NCBI GenBank assembly: GCA_029099685.1
Contig: JAQXOO010000023.1
Span: 36,680-100,679, forward strand
Source: Clostridia bacterium
GTDB lineage: Bacteria > Bacillota > Clostridia > Oscillospirales > Butyricicoccaceae
Direction of reading: 5' to 3'
DNA length: 64,000 nucleotides
Part shown: one piece after another, positions 27,658 through 35,096 of the stretch
Numbering within the stretch: position 1 is the stretch's first letter
Layout: each line of letters opens with the position of its first letter
Translations under genes and position numbers: made by a program
Notes under the pieces: generated by a model
Told to the model about the DNA's origin: nothing
The model's input: the letters and a program-made list of their open reading frames with translations, nothing else
Database searches by the model: none

Positions 27658-28147
27658 ATGCCTTCTTATTCTTGTCACCCGTAAACGGGTCCACATATTC
27701 CTTGATGCTCATTTGATCTGCGGCGTAATCCTCCTCCAGTTGATTCCTTATGTACTCTGCTATGATCTTTTTATTGCGTCCCACAGTATCAACATAGTAT
27801 CCTCTGCACCAAAAATTTCTCGACCCGTATTTGTACTTCAAATTCGCATGTCTGTCAAATATCATCAGACTGCTCTTTCCCTTGAGAAATCCCATAAACT
27901 GTGCTACACTCAAATATGGCGGAATACTTACCAACATGTGAATATGATCCACACATGCTTCCGCCTCAATGATTTCCACTCCTTTTTGTTTGCACAGCGT
28001 CCTCAGTATCTCTCCTATATCTTTCTTTAGCTGCCCATAGATCTCTTTCCTGCGATACTTCGGCGCAAATACGATATGGTACTGACAACGGTATCTTGAA
28101 TGTGCCGTGCTTTTGATTTCATTCTTCTCATCTTTCTTAAACTGCAT
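27656..28147 (-). CDS. tnpA: IS200/IS605-family transposase TnpA (Y1 HUH)
   Basis: 163 aa. The HUH motif is H68-I-H70 (CVDHIHMLVSIP) and the single catalytic Tyr is Y132 (IAEYIRNQ); YRCQYHIVFAPKYRR at the N-terminus is typical. The enzyme cuts and joins single-stranded DNA. All key residues are intact, so it should be active. AGGAGG precedes the ATG but lies inside a long hairpin (28147-28215) that should block initiation. Confidence 0.93.
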   Translation of the reverse strand: MQFKKDEKNEIKSTAHSRYRCQYHIVFAPKYRRKEIYGQLKKDIGEILRTLCKQKGVEIIEAEACVDHIHMLVSIPPYLSVAQFMGFLKGKSSLMIFDRHANLKYKYGSRNFWCRGYYVDTVGRNKKIIAEYIRNQLEEDYAADQMSIKEYVDPFTGDKNKKA

Positions 28148-28215
28148 AAAACCTCCTATTGCTCTGGTAATGCGGTCGCTAAACCTTTACCAGTATACCG
28201 CAATAGGAGGTTTTA
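28147..28215 (-). promoter_or_regulatory. Hairpin that sequesters the tnpA ribosome binding site
   Basis: 16-bp perfect outer stem (28147-28162 with 28200-28215) plus an inner 7-bp stem (28164-28170 with 28187-28193). The minus-strand 3' arm contains AGGAGG and runs up to the tnpA ATG. Confidence 0.75.
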
Positions 28216-28238
28216 CTCATGCTAAAGCTATTTTTCTT

Positions 28239-28257
28239 CCCCCAGTAGAACTGGGGG
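28239..28257. repeat. Subterminal palindrome, left end of the IS200 element
   Basis: CCCCCAG (28239-28245) with CTGGGGG (28251-28257), loop TAGAA; it resembles the palindrome at the other end. Confidence 0.75.
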
Positions 28258-28280
28258 TTTCCTCTCACGCCTAAAGGCAC

Positions 28281-28323
28281 TAAAAAGAATAAAAAGAGGG
28301 AACTGATCCTCTCAGCTCCCTCT
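28281..28323 (-). terminator. Terminator of reverse rubrerythrin
   Basis: 12-bp stem (28295-28306 with 28312-28323, one G-U) followed on the minus strand by TTTTTATTCTTTTTA. Confidence 0.85.
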
Positions 28324-28353
28324 GAAAAAACTTTTCTTTACAAAGGCTTGCGC

Positions 28354-28941
28354 TTAGCCGAAGTAACGCTCCAGCAGGCCCTTCAGAGCCTTGCCGTGAC
28401 GGGCCTCGTCGCGGGCCATCTCGTGGACGGTGTCATGGATGGCGTCCAGGCCGTTCTTCTTGGCGCAGGCGGCCAGGTCAAACTTGCCCTTGGTGGCGCC
28501 GAACTCGCAATCCACACGCCAGGCCAGATTGGACTTGGTGTCAGCCTTCATGTTGGGCTCCAGGACCTCGCCCAGCAGCTCGGCAAACTTGGCGGCATGC
28601 TCAGCCTCTTCATAAGCGGCCTTCTCCCAGTACAGGCCGATCTCGGGATAACCCTCGCGATGAGCAATGCGGGCCATGCACAGATACATACCCACTTCGC
28701 TGCACTCGCCGTTGAAGTTGGCCTTCAGTTGTTCCAGGATATAGGCCTTGTCTTCGGCGCTGACCTTGTCATTGTTGGCAACGGTCTTTTCATAAACGCC
28801 GTACTCATGCTCGGCAGCCAGCTTGATCTCGCCCTTGACTTCCTCGAACATTTCGCTGCCGACATGGCAGACGGGGCATTCAGCAGGGGCGGCTTCGCCT
28901 TCGTAAACATAGCCGCAAACTTTGCAAACGAACTTTTTCAT
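28354..28941 (-). CDS. Reverse rubrerythrin (NADH peroxidase type)
   Basis: 195 aa. The rubredoxin-like CxxC pairs (C6/C9 and C22/C25) are at the N-terminus, opposite to classical rubrerythrin, followed by a diiron four-helix domain with [16 protein letters not shown] and DEARHGKA. In anaerobic clostridia such proteins are terminal peroxide and oxygen reductases. Probably co-transcribed from the promoter of the Rrf2 gene 24 bases upstream, so regulated by it. GGAGG lies before the ATG, and a strong terminator follows. Confidence 0.92.
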   Translation of the reverse strand: MKKFVCKVCGYVYEGEAAPAECPVCHVGSEMFEEVKGEIKLAAEHEYGVYEKTVANNDKVSAEDKAYILEQLKANFNGECSEVGMYLCMARIAHREGYPEIGLYWEKAAYEEAEHAAKFAELLGEVLEPNMKADTKSNLAWRVDCEFGATKGKFDLAACAKKNGLDAIHDTVHEMARDEARHGKALKGLLERYFG

Positions 28942-28965
28942 AATGTTTTCCTCCTGTAAATGAAA

Positions 28966-29373
28966 TTACGTATTTTTAAATGTTTCCATTTTGATACCAT
29001 AGAGTTCTTTTTTAAGTTTTGCGTTCACATCATCAAAAATATGGTGGAACTGGCAAAACTTTTTATCCTTCACCCGGGTGCAGTCAAAATCATCACTCAG
29101 GCAATGGTTCAGTTCAAAGGGTCCGTCAATGCTTTCGATGATGAGCCCCAAAGAGATGTCAGCCGGGTCCATGGCCAGCGTGTATCCGCCGTTGGCGCCC
29201 TTTCTGGAAGCGACAATGCCGCTGCCCACCAGTTTGCAAAGGATCTTCAGCGTGAAGCGGAGGGTGACGCCCGAGCACTCAGCCACCTTACTGGCGGCGA
29301 CGGTATGCGCTCCGGACTGCATCAACACATACACGATACGAACCGCATAGTCCGCTTCATGTGTGATTCTCAA
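28966..29373 (-). CDS. Rrf2-family transcriptional regulator with three conserved-type cysteines
   Basis: 135 aa from TTG 29373 (GGGGGCGAG upstream). A winged helix (AASKVAECSGVTLRFTLKIL, then ANGGYTLA wing) is followed by C91, C98 and C107, spaced much as the Fe-S ligands of IscR/NsrR/RsrR. The likely job is to sense redox state or Fe-S supply and control reverse rubrerythrin and itself. The cluster type cannot be told from sequence. Confidence 0.9.
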   Translation of the reverse strand: MRITHEADYAVRIVYVLMQSGAHTVAASKVAECSGVTLRFTLKILCKLVGSGIVASRKGANGGYTLAMDPADISLGLIIESIDGPFELNHCLSDDFDCTRVKDKKFCQFHHIFDDVNAKLKKELYGIKMETFKNT

Positions 29374-29400
29374 GTTCTCGCCCCCTTTGTTTACGTTTTT

Positions 29401-29429
29401 AGTATACTTTCGATTCTGCGGTTTGTCAA
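29401..29429 (-). promoter_or_regulatory. Consensus promoter of the Rrf2-rubrerythrin operon
   Basis: Minus strand -35 TTGACA (29424-29429), 17-base spacer, -10 TATACT (29401-29406). Close to perfect, so a strong promoter that probably needs repression. Confidence 0.8.
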
Positions 29430-29483
29430 CAGGTAATCTTTAAAATAAATATTTTTTTAAGCAAAAAAACTTGAAAAAAGCTA

Positions 29484-29512
29484 TTGACTTTTCCGGAAGA
29501 TTGAGATATTAT
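29484..29512 (+). promoter_or_regulatory. Promoter of tRNA-Leu
   Basis: -35 TTGACT (29484-29489), 17-base spacer, -10 TATTAT (29507-29512), 12 bases before the tRNA. Confidence 0.7.
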
Positions 29513-29524
29513 ATACAAGCAGTC

Positions 29525-29611
29525 GCGGATGTGGCGGAATTGGCAGACGCGCATGGTTCAGGTCCATGTGAAAGCAATTTCATGGGGGTTCAAGTCCCTT
29601 CATCCGCACCA
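29525..29611 (+). tRNA. tRNA-Leu (anticodon CAG)
   Basis: 87 bases with encoded CCA (29609-29611). Acceptor GCGGATG pairs with CATCCGC. Anticodon stem CATGG/CCATG encloses the loop TTCAGGT with anticodon CAG at 29559-29561. A long variable arm, as expected for Leu, and a GTTCAAGTC T-loop are present. It has its own promoter and terminator. Confidence 0.97.
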
Positions 29612-29640
29612 AAAGCCTCGTTGAAAGACGAGGTTTTTTT
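29612..29640 (+). terminator. Terminator after tRNA-Leu
   Basis: CCTCGT/ACGAGG stem (29616-29621 with 29628-29633) followed by TTTTTTT (29634-29640). Confidence 0.85.
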
Positions 29641-29647
29641 ATTTTTC

Positions 29648-29677
29648 AAAAGCCCGGTTTCAAAAAACCGGGCTTTT
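29648..29677 (+). terminator. Second, tandem hairpin before the GntR promoter
   Basis: Perfect 12-bp stem (29648-29659 with 29666-29677) ending in CTTTT, eight bases after the first terminator. Confidence 0.7.
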
Positions 29678-29681
29678 GCTA

Positions 29682-29721
29682 TTGACAAACGTGCATATAC
29701 TGTATATACTGTTCATGAACA
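29682..29721 (+). promoter_or_regulatory. GntR-operon promoter with overlapping operator repeats
   Basis: -35 TTGACA (29682-29687), 17-base spacer, -10 TATACT (29705-29710). Tandem 9-bp repeats ATATACTGT (29695-29703 and 29704-29712) cover the -10, and a perfect 12-bp palindrome TGTTCATGAACA (29710-29721) covers the start site. Confidence 0.8.
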
Positions 29722-29737
29722 GATGAGAGGTGATTTT

Positions 29738-30109
29738 TTGAACATCATTATCAGCAACGCAAACAACCGGCCCATTTACGAGCAAATTTACAGCCAGATC
29801 AAAGCCGCCATCCTGTCGGGTGAACTGCCCGAAGGCGAACTGCTTCCCTCCATCCGCTCCCTGGCCAAGGATCTGCGCATCAGCGTTATCACCACGAAAC
29901 GGGCCTATGACGAGCTGGAAAAGGACGGCTACATCTACACTGTGGCCGCTAAGGGCTGCTATGTGGCTGAAAAAAATACCCAGATCATCCGCGAAGAACA
30001 TCTGAAGCAGCTGGAATCCCACCTCCGCGCGGCGCTGGAGCTGGCCCCCATCTGCGGTCTTTCCACCGGGGATGTCATCGATTTGATCCATATGTTTGAA
30101 AAGGAGTGA
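29738..30109 (+). CDS. GntR-family regulator, YtrA subfamily
   Basis: 123 aa from TTG 29738, with GAGAGGTG upstream. The N-terminal winged helix (IKAAILSGELPEGELLPSIR, then DLRISVITTKRAYDELEKDG) is complete, and the short C-terminal helical part matches YtrA-type regulators, which lack a large ligand domain. These repress adjacent ABC transporter operons, which is the arrangement here (6 bases to the ATPase gene). The palindrome and tandem repeats on its promoter are the likely operators. Confidence 0.92.
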   Translation: MNIIISNANNRPIYEQIYSQIKAAILSGELPEGELLPSIRSLAKDLRISVITTKRAYDELEKDGYIYTVAAKGCYVAEKNTQIIREEHLKQLESHLRAALELAPICGLSTGDVIDLIHMFEKE

Positions 30110-30114
30110 GCATC

Positions 30115-30966
30115 GTGAATGCTATTACAGTGGAACACGTTACCAAACACTATCCGGGTTTTTCCCTTCAGGATGTCAGCTTTTCCCTGCCTCAGGGCTC
30201 TATTTTGGGTCTGATCGGCGAAAACGGCGCCGGTAAAAGCACCCTGATCCGCCTGCTGATGGGTGCCGCGAAGGCGGACAGCGGCACCCTCACCGCCCTG
30301 AATACAGACAGCAGAAGTCCGGATTTCGCGGCGGCCAAAGAGGATATCGGCATCGTTCTGGATGACGCCTATTTCCCGGAAGTGCTCTCGGCAAAGCAAG
30401 TGGGCAAAGTCATGGCGCACACCTATCAAAACTGGGACTCCGCTTTGTACCAGCAGTACTTGCAGCAGTTTTCCCTTCCCGGGGATAAGCTGTTCAAGGA
30501 TTATTCCCGGGGTATGCGGATGAAGCTGGCCATTGCAGTGGCTCTTTCCCACCACCCCAGGCTGCTGGTGCTGGACGAAGCCACTTCCGGGCTGGACCCC
30601 ATGGTGCGGGATGAGATCCTGGATATTTTCAATGACTTCACCCGGGATGAAAGCCACTCTATCCTTCTTTCCTCTCACATCGTCAGCGATCTGGAGAAGA
30701 TCTGCGATTATATCGCATTTCTGCACAAAGGAAAGCTGCTCCTGTTTGAGGAAAAAGACCGCCTGCTGGAAGAATATACCGTCCTGCGGCTGACATCCCA
30801 ACAGCTCAGCGACCTGGACCCGGATGCTGTCATCAGCCGGCGCAGCAGCCCCTACGGCGAGGAGGCCCTGGCCCGCAGGTCTGCTCTCCCCTCTTTTATC
30901 ACTGCCGAACGCACCACCTTGGAAGAGATCGTTCTGCTTCTCGCGAAAGGAGACACTGCCAGATGA
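30115..30966 (+). CDS. ABC transporter ATP-binding protein
   Basis: 283 aa from GTG 30115 (AAGGAG 8 bases upstream; an in-frame GTG at 30106 is too close to it). Walker A GENGAGKST, signature DYSRGMRMKLAIAVAL (a degenerate LSGGQ usual in this class), Walker B LLVLDEATSGLD and switch His in LSSHIVSDL. Pairs with the permease at 30963, overlapping by 4 bases. YtrA-controlled transporters often respond to cell-wall antibiotics; here the substrate is inferred only. Confidence 0.92.
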   Translation: MNAITVEHVTKHYPGFSLQDVSFSLPQGSILGLIGENGAGKSTLIRLLMGAAKADSGTLTALNTDSRSPDFAAAKEDIGIVLDDAYFPEVLSAKQVGKVMAHTYQNWDSALYQQYLQQFSLPGDKLFKDYSRGMRMKLAIAVALSHHPRLLVLDEATSGLDPMVRDEILDIFNDFTRDESHSILLSSHIVSDLEKICDYIAFLHKGKLLLFEEKDRLLEEYTVLRLTSQQLSDLDPDAVISRRSSPYGEEALARRSALPSFITAERTTLEEIVLLLAKGDTAR

Positions 30967-31568
30967 AAGCCCTGCTTTTAAAAGACGGATATGTTCTGTA
31001 TAAACAACTGAAGTTGTTTTTGCTCATCCTCATTATTTTTTGCACGCTTCCCGGCATTTCCGCCACCGGCTTTTCCATGATCTATGTGATCATGCTTCCG
31101 GTTTCCACGCTAAGCTACGACGAGCACAGCAAATGGAACCAGCTTGCGGCCATGATGCCCTATACGCCCCGCCAGATGGTGGTGAGCAAGTATGTCCTGG
31201 GATATATCGGTGCGGGGTGCGTTGTCCTTCTGTCCAGCATTTCCTCCGTAGCCATGAGCCTGATCTCCAAGGGCGTCATGCCCTCCGGCCTGCTGACGGT
31301 CATGACCCTTCTCCCCTGCATCGGTCTGCTGGTTCTGTCGGTGCTGCTCCCCATGATCATCCGTCTGGGGTCTGAGAAGGGACGGATGCTGTACCTTCTG
31401 GCTGTGGGTGTCATGGGCGCTGTCACCGTACTGCTCCCCACGGAAAACCTGCCCGCTTTCCACCTGTCCGCGGCACTTTGGCTGCCGGCGCTCATCCTCT
31501 TTACCGTATGCGTCAATTTACTTTCCATCAGCCTCTCCATTCGCTTCTACAAGCGGAAAATGACGTAA
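30963..31568 (+). CDS. ABC-2 type membrane permease
   Basis: 201 aa with six likely membrane helices; the start overlaps the ATPase stop. The early loop SYDEHSKWNQLAAMMPYTPR is typical of small ABC-2 permeases (ABC2_membrane_7-like) paired with GntR/YtrA and a single ATPase. Forms the transporter together with the upstream gene. Ends before a strong terminator. Confidence 0.85.
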   Translation: MKALLLKDGYVLYKQLKLFLLILIIFCTLPGISATGFSMIYVIMLPVSTLSYDEHSKWNQLAAMMPYTPRQMVVSKYVLGYIGAGCVVLLSSISSVAMSLISKGVMPSGLLTVMTLLPCIGLLVLSVLLPMIIRLGSEKGRMLYLLAVGVMGAVTVLLPTENLPAFHLSAALWLPALILFTVCVNLLSISLSIRFYKRKMT

Positions 31569-31582
31569 AGAATTACAGTAAA

Positions 31583-31620
31583 AACTGCCGCAGCCCCATG
31601 GGCTGCGGCAGTTCCTGTTT
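31583..31620. terminator. Terminator between the ABC operon and pxpC
   Basis: Perfect 14-bp stem (31583-31596 with 31600-31613), then CCTGTTTT on the plus strand; an A-rich stretch on the other side allows use from pxpC too. Confidence 0.8.
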
Positions 31621-31653
31621 TATGATGATCTTGTCATTTCTGGTTTCGGCGGG

Positions 31654-32604
31654 TCACCACAGGTCGCCCCGTTCCAGCTCCTGCTCCAGGTTTCTCAGCC
31701 GCCGCAAGCACTGCAGGCGTATCTGCTGCGCCTCCTGCACCGTAACACAGGTGAAACGCACCTTGTCACCGGGACGTTTTTGCGCCATCAGTGGCAGATC
31801 GGCCGATATGACGGTCCCCAGCTTTACATAGCCGCCGGTGGTCTGCCGGTCAGCCATCATCACGATGGGCTGACCGTTGGGCACCTGGATGCTGCCCATA
31901 ACCACTCCGTCAGAGAGAATATTCGGCGAGCAGCTCTCCTTCAGGGCGATGTTGGCCCCTTCCAGGCGACAGCCCATCCGGTCACACTGACTTCCCAATC
32001 TGTATTCCGAAGAAAAGAAGGTCTCCAGTCCGGCCTGCGAAAAACAGCCGTCCTGGGGTCCCGGCACCACACGGACCGGGCCCTCAAACGAGCAGTTCTC
32101 ACGGAGCTGCCGTTTGGGCAGTCCCCGCAGCCAGAACTGTGGTGCGCGCAGGCCGATCCGGTCCCCTTTTTTCAGCGCCCGACCCTCAAACCCACCGAAT
32201 TGTGCGGACAGGCAAGTACTTCGGCTTTCCATGATTTCGGGGAGATCCATTCCTCCCGAAAAGGCGATATAGCCCCGAAAGCCGTTTCTTGCGGCGCCCA
32301 GTTCCAGCAGGTCGCCCCTGTGTGCAAGATACGCGCCGTGCGCCGCCAGGGGCCGGCCGTTCAGCGCGGCAGAAAAGTCTGCTCCTGCCAGCGCGAACGC
32401 ACACGACTCTGAAAATTGAACGGCAGGTCCCAGACCGGTGATCTCCAGCGCAGCCTCATCCCAGGCGTTTCCTGCCAAAAGATTGGCCCGTGCCAGTGAA
32501 AGCCAATCCATCGCGCCGCACACCGGGACGCCATAGGCCTGATAGCCTTTCCGTCCGCCGTCCTGTACCGTGGTCAGCAGGCCGGGTCTTTGGATCTCGA
32601 TCAT
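31654..32604 (-). CDS. pxpC: 5-oxoprolinase subunit C (biotin-dependent carboxyltransferase-like)
   Basis: 316 aa. The N-terminal RPGLLTTVQDGGRKGYQAYG and the VPNGQPIVMMADRQTTGGY stretch are diagnostic of the KipA/PxpC family. With PxpA and PxpB it opens 5-oxoproline (pyroglutamate) to glutamate using ATP. It overlaps pxpB by 4 bases. Last gene of the operon. Confidence 0.93.
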   Translation of the reverse strand: MIEIQRPGLLTTVQDGGRKGYQAYGVPVCGAMDWLSLARANLLAGNAWDEAALEITGLGPAVQFSESCAFALAGADFSAALNGRPLAAHGAYLAHRGDLLELGAARNGFRGYIAFSGGMDLPEIMESRSTCLSAQFGGFEGRALKKGDRIGLRAPQFWLRGLPKRQLRENCSFEGPVRVVPGPQDGCFSQAGLETFFSSEYRLGSQCDRMGCRLEGANIALKESCSPNILSDGVVMGSIQVPNGQPIVMMADRQTTGGYVKLGTVISADLPLMAQKRPGDKVRFTCVTVQEAQQIRLQCLRRLRNLEQELERGDLW

Positions 32605-33290
32605 ACCCCGGCCTCCAGTTTCCGATATTCTTCCGGCGAAACAGGCACGAATTGCACCCGGTCTCCGGCAGACAACGCAAATGTACTGTGCGTTCCTTCA
32701 ATGGAAAACAGCTTGACCGGCGTTCGTCCGATCAACTGCCATCCCCCGGGAGACGCCAAAGGATAAATGCCGGTTTGACTGCCTGCGATCCCTACAGAGC
32801 CTGCCGGAATTCGGGACCTGGGCGATGTCAAGCGGGGACAGGCAATGCTTTCGTCCATGCCGCCCATATAGGCAAAGCCGGGCAAAAAGCCCAGCATATA
32901 GACCAAATACTGTCCGGCGCTGTGGCGGCGGACCACTTCCTCCGGCGTCAAGCCGCTGTGTTCCGCCACAAAAGCCAGATCTGGTCCGTAATCTCCCCCA
33001 TAGCACACGGGGATCCTGACGGCAGGACGGTCATTCCCGCCGCCCTGCACCGGCTGCCGCGCCGAAATCTGTTGGATCCTATTCTGTAAAGCATTATAGC
33101 TTAACAGTTCCGGATCATAATGGATGCAGACTGCCCCATAGGATGGCACCAGTTCCCGGACGCCCGGGATGGCAGCCTCCTGCAAAGCACTCATCACAGA
33201 CACTACAGTCCGGTTGACTTCCTCGCATATGCGATCCCCGATTTGAAGCGTGGCGGCACAGTCACCGCAGGGAAACATAGGATAGTCCAT
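32601..33290 (-). CDS. pxpB: 5-oxoprolinase subunit B
   Basis: 229 aa, KipI/PxpB family. Motifs seen are the family-typical VCYGGDYGPDL and YMLGFLPGFAYMGGMDE, then the nucleotide-binding-like GSVGIAGSQTGIYPLASPGG. The stop overlaps pxpC and its start touches the pxpA stop, so all three are translated together. In Bacillus KipI also inhibits kinase KinA, but the complete pxp trio here favours the enzyme role. Confidence 0.93.
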   Translation of the reverse strand: MDYPMFPCGDCAATLQIGDRICEEVNRTVVSVMSALQEAAIPGVRELVPSYGAVCIHYDPELLSYNALQNRIQQISARQPVQGGGNDRPAVRIPVCYGGDYGPDLAFVAEHSGLTPEEVVRRHSAGQYLVYMLGFLPGFAYMGGMDESIACPRLTSPRSRIPAGSVGIAGSQTGIYPLASPGGWQLIGRTPVKLFSIEGTHSTFALSAGDRVQFVPVSPEEYRKLEAGV

Positions 33291-34057
33291 CAGATCAGCT
33301 CCTTCATGGGGCGCAGCTGAATGTGTTCCCTCTCCAGCGCGGCACGGATGCTGCGGACCGTGGCCAGCGCCGCTTCATTGTCTCCGTGAACGCACACGGA
33401 CACGCAGCGCATGGACAGCTCGCTGCCGTCATTGCACATCACAGTACCCTGACGGGCCATCTGCAAAACCCGGCGGCAGGCCTCTTCGGGATCGTGGATC
33501 ACTGCGCCGGGCTGGCTGCGGGGCACCAGGCTCCCATCGGGCAGATAGGCCCGGTCTGCAAAGAATTCCGCCGCGAAAGGCTGGCCAATGGCTTCCGCTG
33601 CTGTGCGGAAGGCGCTGCTGTAAGGCGCCAAAACGATCAGAGCCGGGTCAAAAACCTGTGCCGCACGGCAGATGGCGCTCGCAAGTTTTTGATCTTTACA
33701 GGCTTGATTATATAAGGCTCCATGGGGCTTTATATGCTGCAGCTTTGATCCGTTGGCCCGCACAAAGGCGTCTATTGCGCCCAACTGGTACAGCACATAG
33801 GCGTATGCCTCCTCCGCTGTGACCTTCATCTCCCTGCGGCCAAAGCCCATCAGGTCCGGATACCCCGGATGCGCTCCCACTGCCACGCCGGCCCTTGCCG
33901 CGCAGCGGACCGTTTTTTCCATCACCAGCGGGTCCCCGGCATGCCAGCCGCAGGCCACGTTGGCCGACGTGACAAAGCCCATCAGGGCTTCATCCAAACC
34001 AAGGGTATACGCGCCGAAGCTTTCGCCCAGGTCGCTGTTCAAATCTATCGCGCGCAA
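33290..34057 (-). CDS. pxpA: 5-oxoprolinase subunit A (LamB/YcsF family)
   Basis: 255 aa from TTG 34057, with AGGAG 8 bases upstream; the GTG at 34066 is fused to that site and rejected. The family motifs DLNSDLGESFGAY, SANVACGWHAGDP and GVAVGAHPGYPD are present, as is HIKPHGALYN. It is the presumed ring-opening subunit. No pyroglutamate transporter is adjacent, which differs from many pxp operons. Confidence 0.93.
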   Translation of the reverse strand: MRAIDLNSDLGESFGAYTLGLDEALMGFVTSANVACGWHAGDPLVMEKTVRCAARAGVAVGAHPGYPDLMGFGRREMKVTAEEAYAYVLYQLGAIDAFVRANGSKLQHIKPHGALYNQACKDQKLASAICRAAQVFDPALIVLAPYSSAFRTAAEAIGQPFAAEFFADRAYLPDGSLVPRSQPGAVIHDPEEACRRVLQMARQGTVMCNDGSELSMRCVSVCVHGDNEAALATVRSIRAALEREHIQLRPMKELI

Positions 34058-34075
34058 AGAAAACACTCCTTTTAC

Positions 34076-34107
34076 AAGGAAAAATCATCGGAAACCCGAT
34101 GATTTTC
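34076..34107 (-). terminator. Terminator downstream of the coaD-coiled-coil operon
   Basis: 11-bp stem (34082-34092 with 34097-34107) followed by a U-run on the minus strand, just ahead of the pxpA ribosome binding site. Confidence 0.75.
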
Positions 34108-34129
34108 CTGTATCGCATTCACATCAAGA

Positions 34130-34609
34130 TCAGTGATTATTCTGCTGTTCCCGAATCGCCTGGCGGAACTGCACGTGAGACTGCTTCAGCTCTTCCAGCG
34201 AACGGCTCATCACATCCTCCGTACGTTTCATGGCATCCTCGCAGTATTCGCCTGCGGCACGCATAACCTCCTTCGCACGCTGCTCGGCAGCCGCTACCAG
34301 CTCAGCGGCTTTCTTTCGGGCCTCCTGGGTAATCTCATGCTCATTGATCTTCTGTTTGGCGTAGTCATCCGCCTGCTTTTTCAGATTATCATATTCTTTT
34401 TTACCCGCTGCGATGATGTCATTTCGCTTTTCCACGATTTCCCGGGCTATTTTCAGGTCGCTTGGCAAATTGGCACGGACTTCATCCAAAATATCCAAAA
34501 CCTTTTCCCGCTCCAGCACGCAGCGGTCATTGCCCAGAGGCATGGACCATGCGTCTTCCACCATTTCGTACAGGGTATTGATCAGTTCGTCGATGGGCGT
34601 TCCTGCCAT
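34130..34609 (-). CDS. Coiled-coil protein, DivIVA/ATP-synthase-b-like
   Basis: 159 aa. A short N-terminal region (MAGTPIDELINTLYEMVEDA) is followed by a continuous charged heptad region from about 50 to 155, rich in Ala, Glu, Lys and Arg. Often annotated as V-type ATPase subunit H-like or DivIVA-like in Clostridia and kept next to coaD. No membrane segment, no catalytic motif. A structural or scaffold role is inferred only. Confidence 0.7.
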   Translation of the reverse strand: MAGTPIDELINTLYEMVEDAWSMPLGNDRCVLEREKVLDILDEVRANLPSDLKIAREIVEKRNDIIAAGKKEYDNLKKQADDYAKQKINEHEITQEARKKAAELVAAAEQRAKEVMRAAGEYCEDAMKRTEDVMSRSLEELKQSHVQFRQAIREQQNNH

Positions 34610-34625
34610 GGATCTACACTCCTTT

Positions 34626-35096
34626 TTATAATTTCCGCAGCGCGGCCGCCACCATGGGCGTGACCTGCGCCGTAATGTCTTTTCCCGCCTGTGCCAGCCG
34701 TTTGACCTCGGTGGAACTGACCTGTGTCAGCGCCTTGTCCGCAGGCAGCAGCACCGTGTCGCAGGAGGGGGCGTGCTGCCGGTTGTAGTCCGACATCCAG
34801 ATCTCGTAATCCGTGTCCTTGCCGTCCCGCACGCCCTTGACCACGGCGCAGGCGCCCTTACGCAGGACATACGCGTACAGCATTTCATCCGAATACTCTA
34901 CCGTCACATTTGGGATGTCCTTCACCGCATCCTTCAAAAACTCCAGCCGCTGCTCCACTGTAAAGCAATAATGCTTTTCAAAGTTGACCATGGCCGCCAC
35001 AATGACCCGGTCAAACAGTGCGGCTGCCCGCCGGATCAGGTCCACGTGTCCGAGGGTGACCGGGTCAAAGCTTCCCGGAACGACAGCGGTTTTCAT
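34626..35096 (-). CDS. coaD: Phosphopantetheine adenylyltransferase
   Basis: 156 aa, standard size. The nucleotidyltransferase HxGH-type motif is GSFDPVTLGHVDLIRRA, with the C-terminal ISSTEVKR-like site here VSSTEVKRLAQAG. It makes dephospho-CoA from phosphopantetheine and ATP. Overlaps the rsmD stop by 4 bases. Confidence 0.97.
   Translation of the reverse strand: MKTAVVPGSFDPVTLGHVDLIRRAAALFDRVIVAAMVNFEKHYCFTVEQRLEFLKDAVKDIPNVTVEYSDEMLYAYVLRKGACAVVKGVRDGKDTDYEIWMSDYNRQHAPSCDTVLLPADKALTQVSSTEVKRLAQAGKDITAQVTPMVAAALRKL

Larger units (their letters stand above)
27521..28262 (-). mobile_element. IS200-group element (IS200/IS605 family), single tnpA
   Basis: Bounded by two subterminal palindromes with a shared core: 27528-27549 (CCAG..CTGG core) and 28239-28257 (CCCCCAG..CTGGGGG). 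Contains only tnpA, no tnpB. The exact cleavage ends cannot be fixed without an empty site, so the limits are approximate. Further stem-loops lie at 27556-27570 and 27633-27649. Confidence 0.8.
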
